In this document: piece after piece, positions 9,186 to 17,487 of the stretch
Numbering within the stretch: position 1 is the stretch's first letter
Layout of the letters: each line of letters starts with the position of its first letter
NCBI RefSeq assembly: GCF_003208215.1
Contig: NZ_QKLW01000005.1
Span: 1 to 64,000, forward strand
Length of the DNA stretch: 64,000 nt
Source of the DNA: Marinomonas alcarazii
GTDB taxonomy: Bacteria; Pseudomonadota; Gammaproteobacteria; Pseudomonadales; Marinomonadaceae
Direction: 5' to 3'
The notes under the pieces: generated by a model
What the model was told of the DNA's origin: nothing
Seen by the model: only the letters and a program-made list of their open reading frames with translations
Databases searched by the model: none
Position numbers and translations under genes: made by a program

Positions 9186-10469
9186 TTAATAGTTCTGACC
9201 AGAGCACGTCTTAGTTTTGGTGTTGTAGTTACCGCACTTGATCGGCGCCGTCCAATCTGAAATCAGATCCTTAGAACCAGGTAAGAAGTCAGACCACGCA
9301 TCACCCGCCACCACGCCATCGGTTTCCCAAACCACTTCAAACTGACCGTCGTCTTGGATCTCGCCAATCAGCACAGGCTTACTCAAGTGGTGGTTTTTAT
9401 TCATCACCGCAACACCACCGGTTAGGTTTGGTGTTGTTTGACCTATCATGGCTTGCTCAACCGCATCAACATCCGTTGTACCTGCTTTCGTTACCGCGTT
9501 AGCCCACATTTTGAAACCGATGTAAGTCGCTTCCATTGGGTCGTTGGTTACACGATCAGAGTTTTTAGTGTAGGCATGCCACGCTTTGATAAATTCTTCG
9601 TTTTCTGGTGTTTCAACACTTTGGAAGTAGTTCCAAGCCGCCAAATGACCAACCAATGGTTTTGTATCTAAACCAGAAAGCTCTTCTTCCCCAACAGAGA
9701 AAGCCACTACAGGGATGTCTTCAGAAGAAATACCTTGGTTACCCAATTCTTTGTAGAAAGGCACGTTGGCATCACCATTGATGGTAGAAACCACTGCGGT
9801 TTTCATACCTTCACTACCGAATTTTTTGATGTCAGAGACAATAGATTGCCAATCCGAATGACCAAATGGCGTGTAGTTGATCATGATGTCTTTTTCAGCA
9901 ACGCCTTTGCCTTTTAGGTAGGCTTCAAGAATTTTGTTCGTAGTACGTGGGTAAACGTAGTCGGTTCCAGCTAGCACAAAACGCTCTACACCCAACTCGT
10001 TCATCAAATAATCCACAGCAGGAATCGCCTGCTGGTTTGGCGCAGCCCCTGTGTAGAAAACGTTTTTAGACGACTCTTCGCCTTCGTACTGAACTGGATA
10101 GAACATCAAACCGTTCAATTCTTCCAATACAGGCAACACCGATTTACGAGAAACCGATGTCCAACTACCAAAAATCACATCCACTTTATCTTTGGTTAAT
10201 AACTCACGACCTTTCTCTGCAAACAATGGCCAGTTTGATGCTGGGTCGACCACCACAGCTTCGATCTTCTTACCTAGCAAACCACCCTTTTTGTTTTGCT
10301 CATCCACCATCATCAAGACAGTGTCTTTTAGCGTGGTTTCAGAAATTGCCATGGTGCCAGACAAGGAGTGCAACACACCGACCTTGATTGTGTCTGCTGC
10401 CAGCGAAGGAAGCGCAATAAGCGTTGCACCAGAGAGCACAATCGCAGAAGTAAGCGTTTTGATTTTCAT
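9186..10469 (-). CDS. urtA: Urea ABC transporter substrate-binding protein UrtA
   Basis: Periplasmic urea-binding protein, 427 residues, first gene of the urt operon. Residues 1-24 form a clear signal peptide ending SLAADTIKVG. The mature protein opens with KVGVLHSLSGTMAISETTL, contains FGSWTSVSRKSVLPVLEE and NGLMFYPVQYEGEESS, all typical of UrtA and the related amide-binding FmdD/AmiC group. The genomic link to urease separates it from those amide binders. The promoter must lie in 10470-10600, but no clear sigma70 or sigma54 element is visible there. Confidence 0.95.
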   Translation of the reverse strand: MKIKTLTSAIVLSGATLIALPSLAADTIKVGVLHSLSGTMAISETTLKDTVLMMVDEQNKKGGLLGKKIEAVVVDPASNWPLFAEKGRELLTKDKVDVIFGSWTSVSRKSVLPVLEELNGLMFYPVQYEGEESSKNVFYTGAAPNQQAIPAVDYLMNELGVERFVLAGTDYVYPRTTNKILEAYLKGKGVAEKDIMINYTPFGHSDWQSIVSDIKKFGSEGMKTAVVSTINGDANVPFYKELGNQGISSEDIPVVAFSVGEEELSGLDTKPLVGHLAAWNYFQSVETPENEEFIKAWHAYTKNSDRVTNDPMEATYIGFKMWANAVTKAGTTDVDAVEQAMIGQTTPNLTGGVAVMNKNHHLSKPVLIGEIQDDGQFEVVWETDGVVAGDAWSDFLPGSKDLISDWTAPIKCGNYNTKTKTCSGQNY

Positions 10470-10597
10470 AGTTGGAGCCGTCCTATTGTGATTTATAATA
10501 TTTTTGAGTCTTCGGATGAGTTTTTTAGAACCTCAAATCCGTAGAGCCAGTATTAAAAAATCACCAATAGAAAGGTATGCGCGAAATGACTTACAGG

Positions 10598-10617
10598 TAT
10601 ACGTCATTTGACGTATA
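10598..10617. promoter_or_regulatory. Perfect 9+2+9 palindrome
   Basis: TATACGTCA-TT-TGACGTATA is a perfect inverted repeat with 9-base arms. It lies about 130 bases upstream of urtA and directly abuts the oxygenase remnant at 10619. It resembles an operator for a dimeric regulator; what it serves is unknown. Confidence 0.5.
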
Positions 10618-10618
10618 G

Positions 10619-10777
10619 GGCGCTTTGGTGCTTTTCCGTGGCCGAAATGCCATTCACCGAGTCACGCCAACACAAGGCGATACCACACGTATGTTGGCAG
10701 TTCTCGCCTATAATTCACAACCTGGCATTACCCTATCAGAAGCAGCAAGCAAGACCTTTTATGGTCGGGTAAATTAA
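10619..10777 (+). pseudogene. C-terminal remnant of a HalD/BesD-type 2OG-Fe(II) oxygenase
   Basis: The frame from 10619 to the TAA at 10775 reads GALVLFRGRNAIHRVTPTQG, then DTTRMLAVLAYNSQPGITLS and EAASKTFYGRVN. This matches the C-terminal end of the 2OG-Fe(II) oxygenase family that includes the HalD/BesD amino-acid halogenases: the distal iron-binding His and adjacent Arg in HRVTP, the 2OG-binding Arg about 10 residues later, and the closing FYGR motif. The remainder of the domain, including the HxD/HxG iron ligands, is absent; an in-frame stop lies at 10616. A rho-independent terminator follows at 10809. I read it as the tail of a deleted gene. Family assignment is by motif recall, not search. 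Confidence 0.65.
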
Positions 10778-10808
10778 TAGGCGTACGCTGTTTTCTGCCC
10801 ACTTTTAG

Positions 10809-10835
10809 TGCCTCTCTATCCAGCAGAGGCATTTT
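10809..10835 (+). terminator. Rho-independent terminator
   Basis: TGCCTCT (10809-10815) pairs with AGAGGCA (10825-10831) around a 9-base loop and is followed by TTTT. It would have terminated the degraded oxygenase gene and now stands upstream of the antiporter gene. The rest of 10470-10985 shows no other gene. Confidence 0.7.
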
Positions 10836-10985
10836 CAATATTTTTCTTCGATAAAGCGTTTACAGTCAACCGATTAGAAATTAAATTAGTCGCGTTATTT
10901 TGCTGTGAATAGGTTTTTGCTCAATTCTTCTGCCGTGCTAACGGCGCTGCCTATCTCTTCTCCCCAAATACAAAATGTGGATACT

Positions 10986-12440
10986 ATGAACGAAAACGTT
11001 GTGAATGTGCCTAATAAGCCACCATTCAAGGTGATCGCTATTGCCTGTGTGGTTTGTCTAATATTAGGTTTTGGAATTCTAAATCCTGGAAGTTTGCCAA
11101 TTAACTCTGTTGTGTTGGCGATTGGTCTAATGATCTTTCTGTGCGTTGTGCGTGTTCCCGTTACTATTGCTTTGATCGCATCCGCTTTAGTGGGTGGTTT
11201 GCACAGTGGTCTTTCTACTCAAGAAGCGATTGCGGCGATCAATGATAATTTGTTGGTCGGCTCACAAGTTGGTATGACCTATATTATGGTTGGTGCGCTT
11301 GCGGTTGCTCTTGCTCGCAGTGGTTTGCTGGATTTGCTGGCTAGAAAGCTGGTGAGCATGTTGGGTAATGAAGATACAAAACACCAAACTAAGGTGAAGT
11401 GGCTGCTTTATGGGATTTTCATGGTGGCGTCGATTTTGTCACAAAATGCGGTGCCGGTTCATATTGCCTTCATTCCAGTAATGATTCCTCCTCTGTTGGT
11501 AATTTTTAATAAGTTACGTATCGACCGCCGCGCCATTGCCTGTGTATTGGCGTGTTCTATTAGCTCAAGCTATTTGTTATTACCAACAGGCTTTGGCGCT
11601 ATCTTCCTAAATGAAATCCTACTAGCAAACGTCAATGACGTTGGCTCAGCCTATGGTCTGGCAGTAACGGCAGATATGGTGCCCAAGGCAATGTTTTTGC
11701 CAGTAATGGGGATTCTTGCGGGTATGTTGGTAGCGGTGTTTTTCTCGTACCGCAAGCCACGCGACTACACAACGAATGATGTTGCCTTAGAACATCTTGA
11801 AAAAACCAAAGACACGGTAATCAAGCCATTTCAACTGATAATGACGCTGATTGCGGTTGCAGTCACCTTGGCATTTCAAATCACGTTTGATTCATTGCTT
11901 GTCGGCGCCATGATTGGCTTTATGATTTTATCTCTTGCTGGTATTTTCCGTTGGGATCAGCAAGATGATGTTTTCACGCAAGGCATGCGTATGATGGTGC
12001 AGATTGCTGTGATTATTACCATAGCGTCTGGCTTTGCTGGCGTTTTAGAGGCGACTGGAGAAATCAAACCTTTGGTACAAGCATCGGCTGAACTGATCGG
12101 CGATCACAAGGCACTGGCCGCTGCGATTATGTTGATTGTTGGCTTATTCATTACCATAGGTTTTGGTGACTCCTTTGCCAGTGTGCCGATTCTTGCGCCC
12201 ATTTATATTCCCCTTGCTCTGACGCTAGGCTTTTCGCCAATGGCGGCGGTTGCCTTGTTAGGCGCTTCTGCAGCATTGGGTGACGCGGGTTCGCCAGCTT
12301 CAACTATTACGCTTGGCGCAACCTCTGGCCTGAATGCGGATGGTCAACATGACCACGTGCGCGATTCAGTGATTCCAACCTTTATGCACGCAAACTTTGG
12401 CATGGTTATCTTTGCTTGGGTTGCCGCAATGGTGCTATAA
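10986..12440 (+). CDS. YuiF-type Na+/H+ antiporter family membrane protein
   Basis: Polytopic inner-membrane protein of the COG2056/YuiF group (Na_H_antiport_2 plus NhaC-like domains), some members of which have been suggested to move histidine or other organic solutes. After a short hydrophilic N-terminus, the INSVVLAIGLMIFLCVVRV and LVGGLHSGLSTQEAIAAIND segments match the N-terminal domain. The helix with SQNAVPVHIAFIPVMIPPLL and the GFGDSFASVPILAPIYIPLA and GASAALGDAGSPAS segments belong to the transporter core. The frame is open from a GTG at 10905, but the ATG at 10986 (484 residues) gives the family-like N-terminus. It is monocistronic; its substrate is not known from context. Confidence 0.8.
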   Translation: MNENVVNVPNKPPFKVIAIACVVCLILGFGILNPGSLPINSVVLAIGLMIFLCVVRVPVTIALIASALVGGLHSGLSTQEAIAAINDNLLVGSQVGMTYIMVGALAVALARSGLLDLLARKLVSMLGNEDTKHQTKVKWLLYGIFMVASILSQNAVPVHIAFIPVMIPPLLVIFNKLRIDRRAIACVLACSISSSYLLLPTGFGAIFLNEILLANVNDVGSAYGLAVTADMVPKAMFLPVMGILAGMLVAVFFSYRKPRDYTTNDVALEHLEKTKDTVIKPFQLIMTLIAVAVTLAFQITFDSLLVGAMIGFMILSLAGIFRWDQQDDVFTQGMRMMVQIAVIITIASGFAGVLEATGEIKPLVQASAELIGDHKALAAAIMLIVGLFITIGFGDSFASVPILAPIYIPLALTLGFSPMAAVALLGASAALGDAGSPASTITLGATSGLNADGQHDHVRDSVIPTFMHANFGMVIFAWVAAMVL

Positions 12441-12452
12441 AAACCGAATCAT

Positions 12453-12926
12453 TCAAACCAACGCCTTTACCATAATGTGCTGTGGGCCAGCGGCTCCACC
12501 ATGATAAAGGCTGTTGGTGTCTTCAAATCCGCCTTTTAAATAAAGCGCTTTGGCAATCGGGTTTTGACAATTAACGGTTAGATAAATTTGGCTATAATTG
12601 GCGTAGGCTTCACGAAGGTAAGTTGGTAGCGCCAAAATGGCCTGTTTTGCATAACCTTTGCCTTGATGTTCTTTGCTGATGAAGAAGCTTCGCAGGCCAA
12701 TTGAATGGGACTGGCTAGCAAAATCATGAGTTTTCGAATAGTTCGTATCAATAAGAAAGAAGCCAACCATTTGTTCCTCTGCGAAAATAACGTGAGGACG
12801 AATTTGTGCATTGGCGTTTTTTAGAATGTCATCGATTGTGCCAACAAACTGCTTCTGTTCTTCCACAACACTCAGTGTAATGACGTCTGCTAAGTGTTTT
12901 GTGGTCATCTTTTCAATAATAACCAT
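12453..12926 (-). CDS. GNAT family N-acetyltransferase
   Basis: Single-domain GNAT fold protein of 157 residues that should transfer an acetyl group from acetyl-CoA. The acetyl-CoA pyrophosphate loop is HQGKGYAKQAI (Q-x-K-G-x-A form of Q/RxxGxG/A) after the beta4 strand GLRSFFIS, and the downstream LTVNCQNPIAKALYLKGGFE block is the typical motif B, NxxAxxLYxxxGF. The substrate cannot be predicted. It is convergent with the antiporter gene (12-base gap) and divergent from the hydrolase at 13021. Confidence 0.85.
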   Translation of the reverse strand: MVIIEKMTTKHLADVITLSVVEEQKQFVGTIDDILKNANAQIRPHVIFAEEQMVGFFLIDTNYSKTHDFASQSHSIGLRSFFISKEHQGKGYAKQAILALPTYLREAYANYSQIYLTVNCQNPIAKALYLKGGFEDTNSLYHGGAAGPQHIMVKALV

Positions 12927-13020
12927 GCCCTTTCCTTCTAATTCTTTTCTTTTTTAGCCTGTTGTATTTATTCCATTAGCCCAAATTATAATCGGCTATC
13001 CAATCTAAAAGTGGTGTTCT

Positions 13021-14115
13021 ATGTTTGTTATCAAGCTAATTGTTGCCTTGATCATTATGCTGAGTCTGGCGATTTATATCGTAAATAACAGTATTAAAGC
13101 AAAGGTGAATCCGATCAACGAGGCCACATCGGCTCCTTACGAAGGTTCAAAGTTTCACAATACAGCGCCACGTAGCCCGATGTCTTTTTCTGATACCGTC
13201 ACGTTATGGGTACGATTTTTTACCGAGAAAAAAGTCGACACTACACCCAATATTAACATTCCGGTACGAACCGTTAGTCGAGCAGACTTAGATGCTCTAA
13301 GTAGCGATAGATTGCATTTAGTTAAACTGGGCCACTCTTCTATTTTGTTGAAGGTGTATGGCGAATATTGGCTGATCGACCCAGTATTTTCTGATCGCGC
13401 CTCACCCTTTCAGCTTATTGGTCCAAAACGTTTCCACCAGCCGCCAATTAGTTTAGAAGATTTACCGCCTATCGATAAGGTATTGATCTCCCACAATCAT
13501 TATGACCATTTAGACAAAGCGAGTATTAAGGCTTTGCTCGCGAAAACGCAGCAATTTATGGTGCCAAAGGGCGTAGATGGCGATCTAATCGATTGGGGAG
13601 TCGAGGAAGGTAAAATCATTACATTGGATTGGTGGCAAGAAATTCAGACTCCCCAAAGCTTGATTGCTTTTACGCCAACTCAACACTTTTCTGGCCGAGG
13701 CATGGGTGATGGCAATATGACCTTATGGGGTTCTTGGGTGATAAAAACGCCACAAGAAAGCCTTTTCTTTAGTGGCGACTCTGGCTACTTCCAAGGTTTC
13801 AAAGAGATTGGCGACAAATACGGGCCATTTGATCTAACTATGGTGGAAACAGGTGCTTACGATTCAAACTGGGCCGATATACACATGAAACCAGAGGACA
13901 GTGTTCAGGCTCATATAGACCTACAGGGGAAGGTGATGATGCCAATTCACAATGGTACTTTCGATTTGGCTTTTCATACTTGGCATGATCCGTTTGACCG
14001 AGTGGTTGCCGAATCAGAACGTCGAAATGTGACGTTAAGCACACCTGAGTTTGGGCAAGTCTTCTCGATTAATAATCTGCCACCACTTACACCTTGGTGG
14101 CAACAAACACCTTAG
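13021..14115 (+). CDS. Membrane-anchored MBL-fold metallohydrolase (NAPE-PLD/UlaG-like)
   Basis: 364-residue protein with an N-terminal hydrophobic anchor (residues 3-24) and a metallo-beta-lactamase fold of the COG2220 type. The metal-binding motif is SHNHYDHLD at about residue 158, with further ligands in TPTQHFSGRG and the FSGDSGYF block, and a terminal HNGTFDLAFHTWHDP segment. The preceding KLGHSSILLKVYGEYWLIDPVFSDRASP matches NAPE-PLD-like phosphodiesterase relatives. The actual substrate, perhaps a lipid phosphodiester or lactone, is unknown. Monocistronic. Confidence 0.85.
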   Translation: MFVIKLIVALIIMLSLAIYIVNNSIKAKVNPINEATSAPYEGSKFHNTAPRSPMSFSDTVTLWVRFFTEKKVDTTPNINIPVRTVSRADLDALSSDRLHLVKLGHSSILLKVYGEYWLIDPVFSDRASPFQLIGPKRFHQPPISLEDLPPIDKVLISHNHYDHLDKASIKALLAKTQQFMVPKGVDGDLIDWGVEEGKIITLDWWQEIQTPQSLIAFTPTQHFSGRGMGDGNMTLWGSWVIKTPQESLFFSGDSGYFQGFKEIGDKYGPFDLTMVETGAYDSNWADIHMKPEDSVQAHIDLQGKVMMPIHNGTFDLAFHTWHDPFDRVVAESERRNVTLSTPEFGQVFSINNLPPLTPWWQQTP

Positions 14116-14133
14116 GCCGCACCTTTCGTTAGA

Positions 14134-14173
14134 CTCCAGTGCTTTGCTATCCATAGATAACTGAGCACTGGAG
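14134..14173. terminator. Stem-loop between convergent genes
   Basis: CTCCAGTGCT (14134-14143) pairs perfectly with AGCACTGGAG (14164-14173); TATC/GATA can extend the stem inside the loop. It sits between the convergent hydrolase and LysR genes and probably ends both transcripts, although no long U-run is present on either side. Confidence 0.6.
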
Positions 14174-14179
14174 CTGCGA

Positions 14180-15073
14180 TTAACAAAATACTTTCGCTTC
14201 TTCTCGTAAATACTGGATCAATGTCTGCATCTTTTTCGGTAAATGCCCAAAAGGATACTGCAAGTAAACAGGTAACGGGTTGCCTTTCCACTCAGGTAAG
14301 CAAGAAACAAAAATATCAGGATGGCGATTTAAGTGTTTCTCCGCAAAATAATGTGGCAATAAGCCAACCCCTTTACCTTGGATAATGGCTTCGGCATGCA
14401 ATATATATTGATCTACCGTTAGGCGTGACTTAGGTAAATCCACCGATAAAGATCCTTCTTCCTCGTGTTCTAGCACTATGTTATTACACTCGCTTTTAAG
14501 AGTGTCTACCCATGCATACTGACTAAGATCATTTGGGTGATTCAAGGTTCCCATTTTTGCTAGATAGTCGGCGCTGGCATAAAGGCCTTGGCTCAAGGAG
14601 CCTATTTTCTCTGTCCTTAATTGTTCATTTGTGGGTTCACCAACCCATACACACACATCATTACTTTTTATTTCTTGAAAGAGCTGATTGCCTGTACGTA
14701 CTTCTATGTTTACTTGAGGGAATTCATCCAAAAAATTAAACATCAACCCAGAAAACCAGCCTCGCACCAATGTAGTGTGAACATAAACCACCAAAGAGCC
14801 GCTTACTTCGTCTTTTAGCTCATCGACGGCTTTGTGCCCTTCATCGGCGACATGAAGCAGTTTTTTTGCAAAAGGTAAAAATTTTAGACCTGCTTCATTG
14901 GCAATCAATCGATTCGCTTGGCGGCGTAACAAAGGTTGCTTCAACGCTTCTTCTAAGTGACTAATGCGACGACTTAACGTGGATTTCGATACCCCAAGTT
15001 CCTGAGAACTTTCCTTGAGACTGCCTGTTTCCATTACAGATACAAACGTCCTTACTTCATTCAAATCGTACAT
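14180..15073 (-). CDS. LysR family transcriptional regulator
   Basis: 297 residues. The N-terminal winged helix-turn-helix is clear: LNEVRTFVSVMETGSLKESS followed by QELGVSKSTLSRRISHLEEAL, then the linker and a LysR substrate-binding domain from about residue 90. It is transcribed divergently from the TonB-dependent receptor at 15251 with 177 bases between them, so the receptor gene is its most likely target besides itself. The ligand is unknown. Confidence 0.9.
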   Translation of the reverse strand: MYDLNEVRTFVSVMETGSLKESSQELGVSKSTLSRRISHLEEALKQPLLRRQANRLIANEAGLKFLPFAKKLLHVADEGHKAVDELKDEVSGSLVVYVHTTLVRGWFSGLMFNFLDEFPQVNIEVRTGNQLFQEIKSNDVCVWVGEPTNEQLRTEKIGSLSQGLYASADYLAKMGTLNHPNDLSQYAWVDTLKSECNNIVLEHEEEGSLSVDLPKSRLTVDQYILHAEAIIQGKGVGLLPHYFAEKHLNRHPDIFVSCLPEWKGNPLPVYLQYPFGHLPKKMQTLIQYLREEAKVFC

Positions 15074-15179
15074 TTACTTTCCCTTGACTCATTTTTAAGT
15101 GCACTGAGCACTGCACTCTTTCACATGTTGTTGCAAAAAATGGAACAGAGCGTACCAACACAAAAAAACAATAATACTA

Positions 15180-15204
15180 GATAATACAAATGATAAGCAT
15201 TCTT
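15180..15204. promoter_or_regulatory. Fur box-like site upstream of the TonB receptor
   Basis: GATAAT at 15180-15185 is followed by AAATGATAAGCATTCTT; the 19-base segment 15186-15204 matches 13 of 19 positions of the Fur consensus GATAATGATAATCATTATC. It lies 47 bases before the first possible start of the receptor gene, a normal position for iron repression. Confidence 0.65.
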
Positions 15205-15250
15205 AACACCATTCATACATTAATTATACAAAATTAGTTCCAATACAACT

Positions 15251-17293
15251 ATGGAGAAATTGTTCATAATGACCCCTTCAGCTCGCAATTATAGACTTAC
15301 AACACTGGCCGCTTTAATAAGTGCTACCACTTATTCAACAACGCTCTTAGCAGAAGAAAATACAGTCAACCTAGATCAATTAGTTGTGTCTGCTTCGGGA
15401 AGTGAAGTTGATATAAAAGACGCCCCAGCTTCTATTAGTGTTATAACTCGCGAAGATATTGAAAGAACACCTGTTACCAGCATATCCGAATTACTAGCTG
15501 ATTTACCTGGCGTAACGGGCGGTTATACCACTGCTGGTGCAGGCTCAAAAATCACTTTTCGTGGCATGCCTGACAAATACACCTTGATCATGGTCGATGG
15601 TAGACGTGTAGGCGGATCTTCACTCACAGGCTACCGCCCAGACCTTGTTGGACAAGATATTGATTGGATCTCTCCAGACATGATAGAACGCATCGAAATT
15701 ATTCGAGGTCCAATGTCAACGCTATATGGTTCTGAAGCCATGGGCGGCGTTATCAATATCATCACCAAAAAAGTTCCCGCGCAATGGAAAGGTACATTGA
15801 GCGCAAATTACCAGAAACCTGACAGCGGCTCCTATGGTGACACCAAACAATTAGGAGCAACTATAGCTGGTCCTATATCAGAAAAAGTCGGAATAAAACT
15901 GGGCTTAAATAAAACAGACAGTGAGGCAGACACAAACCCTCGAGGCAGCTCAGGATTAGACAACCGTAGTGTCAATTCAGAAATTGATTGGCAAATAAAT
16001 AAGAACCATAAAGTAACTCTCAATCTCAATTATGGTTTACAGAAGTCTGAATCCGCACCTAACGCAGAATATGAACAGTTTCGCGCAGGGGAATTAGAAC
16101 ATAAAGGCTATGGTGTCGGTTATGAAGGCTATATTGGAAACGTAAAAAACACGGTCAATTTGTATCATAACCAATACAATAATAACGACCAATCAGTACC
16201 GAATGGTCGCGGTGGTTACACCACTGGCGACTCTGAAGCGAACGAAACGGTACTTGATGCTAAAACAAATATCCCTTTAACTTTTGGTGTTGATCAAGAT
16301 GTAACGATCGGCCTGCAATATAAAGAAGAGGATATTTATAACAGAGCAGTAATTGGTAATTTAAGTGCTGATAAAGATGGAAATACCATTGATCCCGACT
16401 TAAATCCTGACGGGTGGTCTGGTTCCCTTTTTGCGGAAAACCAACTGTATCTGCAAGATAACCTGATTCTAACTCTAGGTGCGCGTTTTGATAAAACAGA
16501 CGGCTTTGATGCCCACTTAAGTCCAAGAGCCTACTTGGTTTATCACCCAAACCTTGACTGGACAATCAAAGGAGGCATTTCTCAAGGCTTCAGAGCCCCA
16601 ACATTAAAAGAACGCTCTCCTAGTTCAGGTACTTACTCGCGTGGTAATGGTTGTACATCTCTCGCTCCGCTCGGTTATACCAGTGGAGGTTGTACCATGT
16701 TGGGTAACCCTGATTTAAAACCTGAGGTAAGCACCAACTATGAAATAGGTGCTAACTACGAGAGATCTGGATACCAGTTTGATGCAACTTTTTTCTACAA
16801 CGATGTAAAAGACCTAATGCAAAATAGTCTGTACGGCATCAGAAACGGTCAATGGTTCACCATTCAGCGTAACGTGGGTAAAGCGACTACAAGCGGTATT
16901 GAAACCTCTTTTGCAGCACCAATCAGTAACACAGTTAAATTAAATGGAAACCTAACATACATTATCGAGTCTAAAAGAAAAGATAATGACGAACCACTTA
17001 TGAACGTTCCTGAAGTGACAGCCAATGTCGGCCTATACTGGGATATTAATGAACAGTGGAATACTTTTACCAAAGTACAGTATCTAGGCAAGCAAGCTTA
17101 TAACAAAGAAGACAGCATTCGTTTTGCAGAAGCCTATACAACGCTTGATGTAGGTACTACGTATAATGTGAATAAGAATTTAAGTTTGCGTGCAGGTATC
17201 GACAACATAACAGAAACGATTGTAAAAACAGGCGATGATCACGGAGATGGTAATCCACGAGTCTTCTATATGGGCGTGACAAGTCGTTTTTAA
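15251..17293 (+). CDS. TonB-dependent outer-membrane receptor, siderophore/colicin receptor type
   Basis: 680-residue outer-membrane barrel that would import an iron chelate, or another bulky nutrient, with energy from TonB-ExbBD. A signal sequence (ending TTLLAEEN) is followed by the TonB box-like LDQLVVSA, the plug domain (DAPASISVITREDIERTP, YTLIMVDGRRVGG, ERIEIIRGPMSTLYGSEAMGGVINIITKK) and the barrel. The last residues FYMGVTSRF end in the aromatic Phe needed for barrel insertion. It resembles the CirA/FepA group. Start is ATG 15251 or ATG 15269; both leave the signal peptide. The Fur-like box suggests iron control; the divergent LysR gene may add a second input. Confidence 0.9.
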   Translation: MEKLFIMTPSARNYRLTTLAALISATTYSTTLLAEENTVNLDQLVVSASGSEVDIKDAPASISVITREDIERTPVTSISELLADLPGVTGGYTTAGAGSKITFRGMPDKYTLIMVDGRRVGGSSLTGYRPDLVGQDIDWISPDMIERIEIIRGPMSTLYGSEAMGGVINIITKKVPAQWKGTLSANYQKPDSGSYGDTKQLGATIAGPISEKVGIKLGLNKTDSEADTNPRGSSGLDNRSVNSEIDWQINKNHKVTLNLNYGLQKSESAPNAEYEQFRAGELEHKGYGVGYEGYIGNVKNTVNLYHNQYNNNDQSVPNGRGGYTTGDSEANETVLDAKTNIPLTFGVDQDVTIGLQYKEEDIYNRAVIGNLSADKDGNTIDPDLNPDGWSGSLFAENQLYLQDNLILTLGARFDKTDGFDAHLSPRAYLVYHPNLDWTIKGGISQGFRAPTLKERSPSSGTYSRGNGCTSLAPLGYTSGGCTMLGNPDLKPEVSTNYEIGANYERSGYQFDATFFYNDVKDLMQNSLYGIRNGQWFTIQRNVGKATTSGIETSFAAPISNTVKLNGNLTYIIESKRKDNDEPLMNVPEVTANVGLYWDINEQWNTFTKVQYLGKQAYNKEDSIRFAEAYTTLDVGTTYNVNKNLSLRAGIDNITETIVKTGDDHGDGNPRVFYMGVTSRF

Positions 17294-17310
17294 TTAATGG
17301 TTCTACTTTA

Positions 17311-17362
17311 TTTCCCTTTGTGCAGTATGCACACAATTTCCCTTTGTGCAGTATGCACACAA
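17311..17362. repeat. Perfect 26-bp tandem repeat with internal palindrome
   Basis: Two exact copies of a 26-base unit (17311-17336, 17337-17362) begin 18 bases after the receptor stop codon. Each contains the palindrome TGTGCA-GTA-TGCACA. The second copy runs straight into the terminator stem at 17363. Confidence 0.85.
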
Positions 17363-17394
17363 AAGACCGCAGCCATAGCTGCGGTCTTTTTTTT
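17363..17394 (+). terminator. Rho-independent terminator of the TonB receptor gene
   Basis: AAGACCGCAG pairs with CTGCGGTCTT around a CCATAG loop (17363-17388), followed by a run of Ts to 17394. A strong canonical terminator. Confidence 0.93.
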
Positions 17395-17433
17395 ATCTTC
17401 AGGCATTATTAATAGAGACTGAATCGCAGGCAT

Positions 17434-17466
17434 AAAAAAACCACGACTCTCAGACGAGAATCGCGG
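17434..17466 (-). terminator. Rho-independent terminator of glyQS
   Basis: Read on the minus strand, CCGCGATTCTC pairs with GAGAGTCGTGG around a GTCT loop (G-U pairs included), followed by seven Ts (17440-17434). It lies 22 bases after the synthetase stop. Confidence 0.88.
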
Positions 17467-17487
17467 CTTTTAAGTCATCAACAAAAA

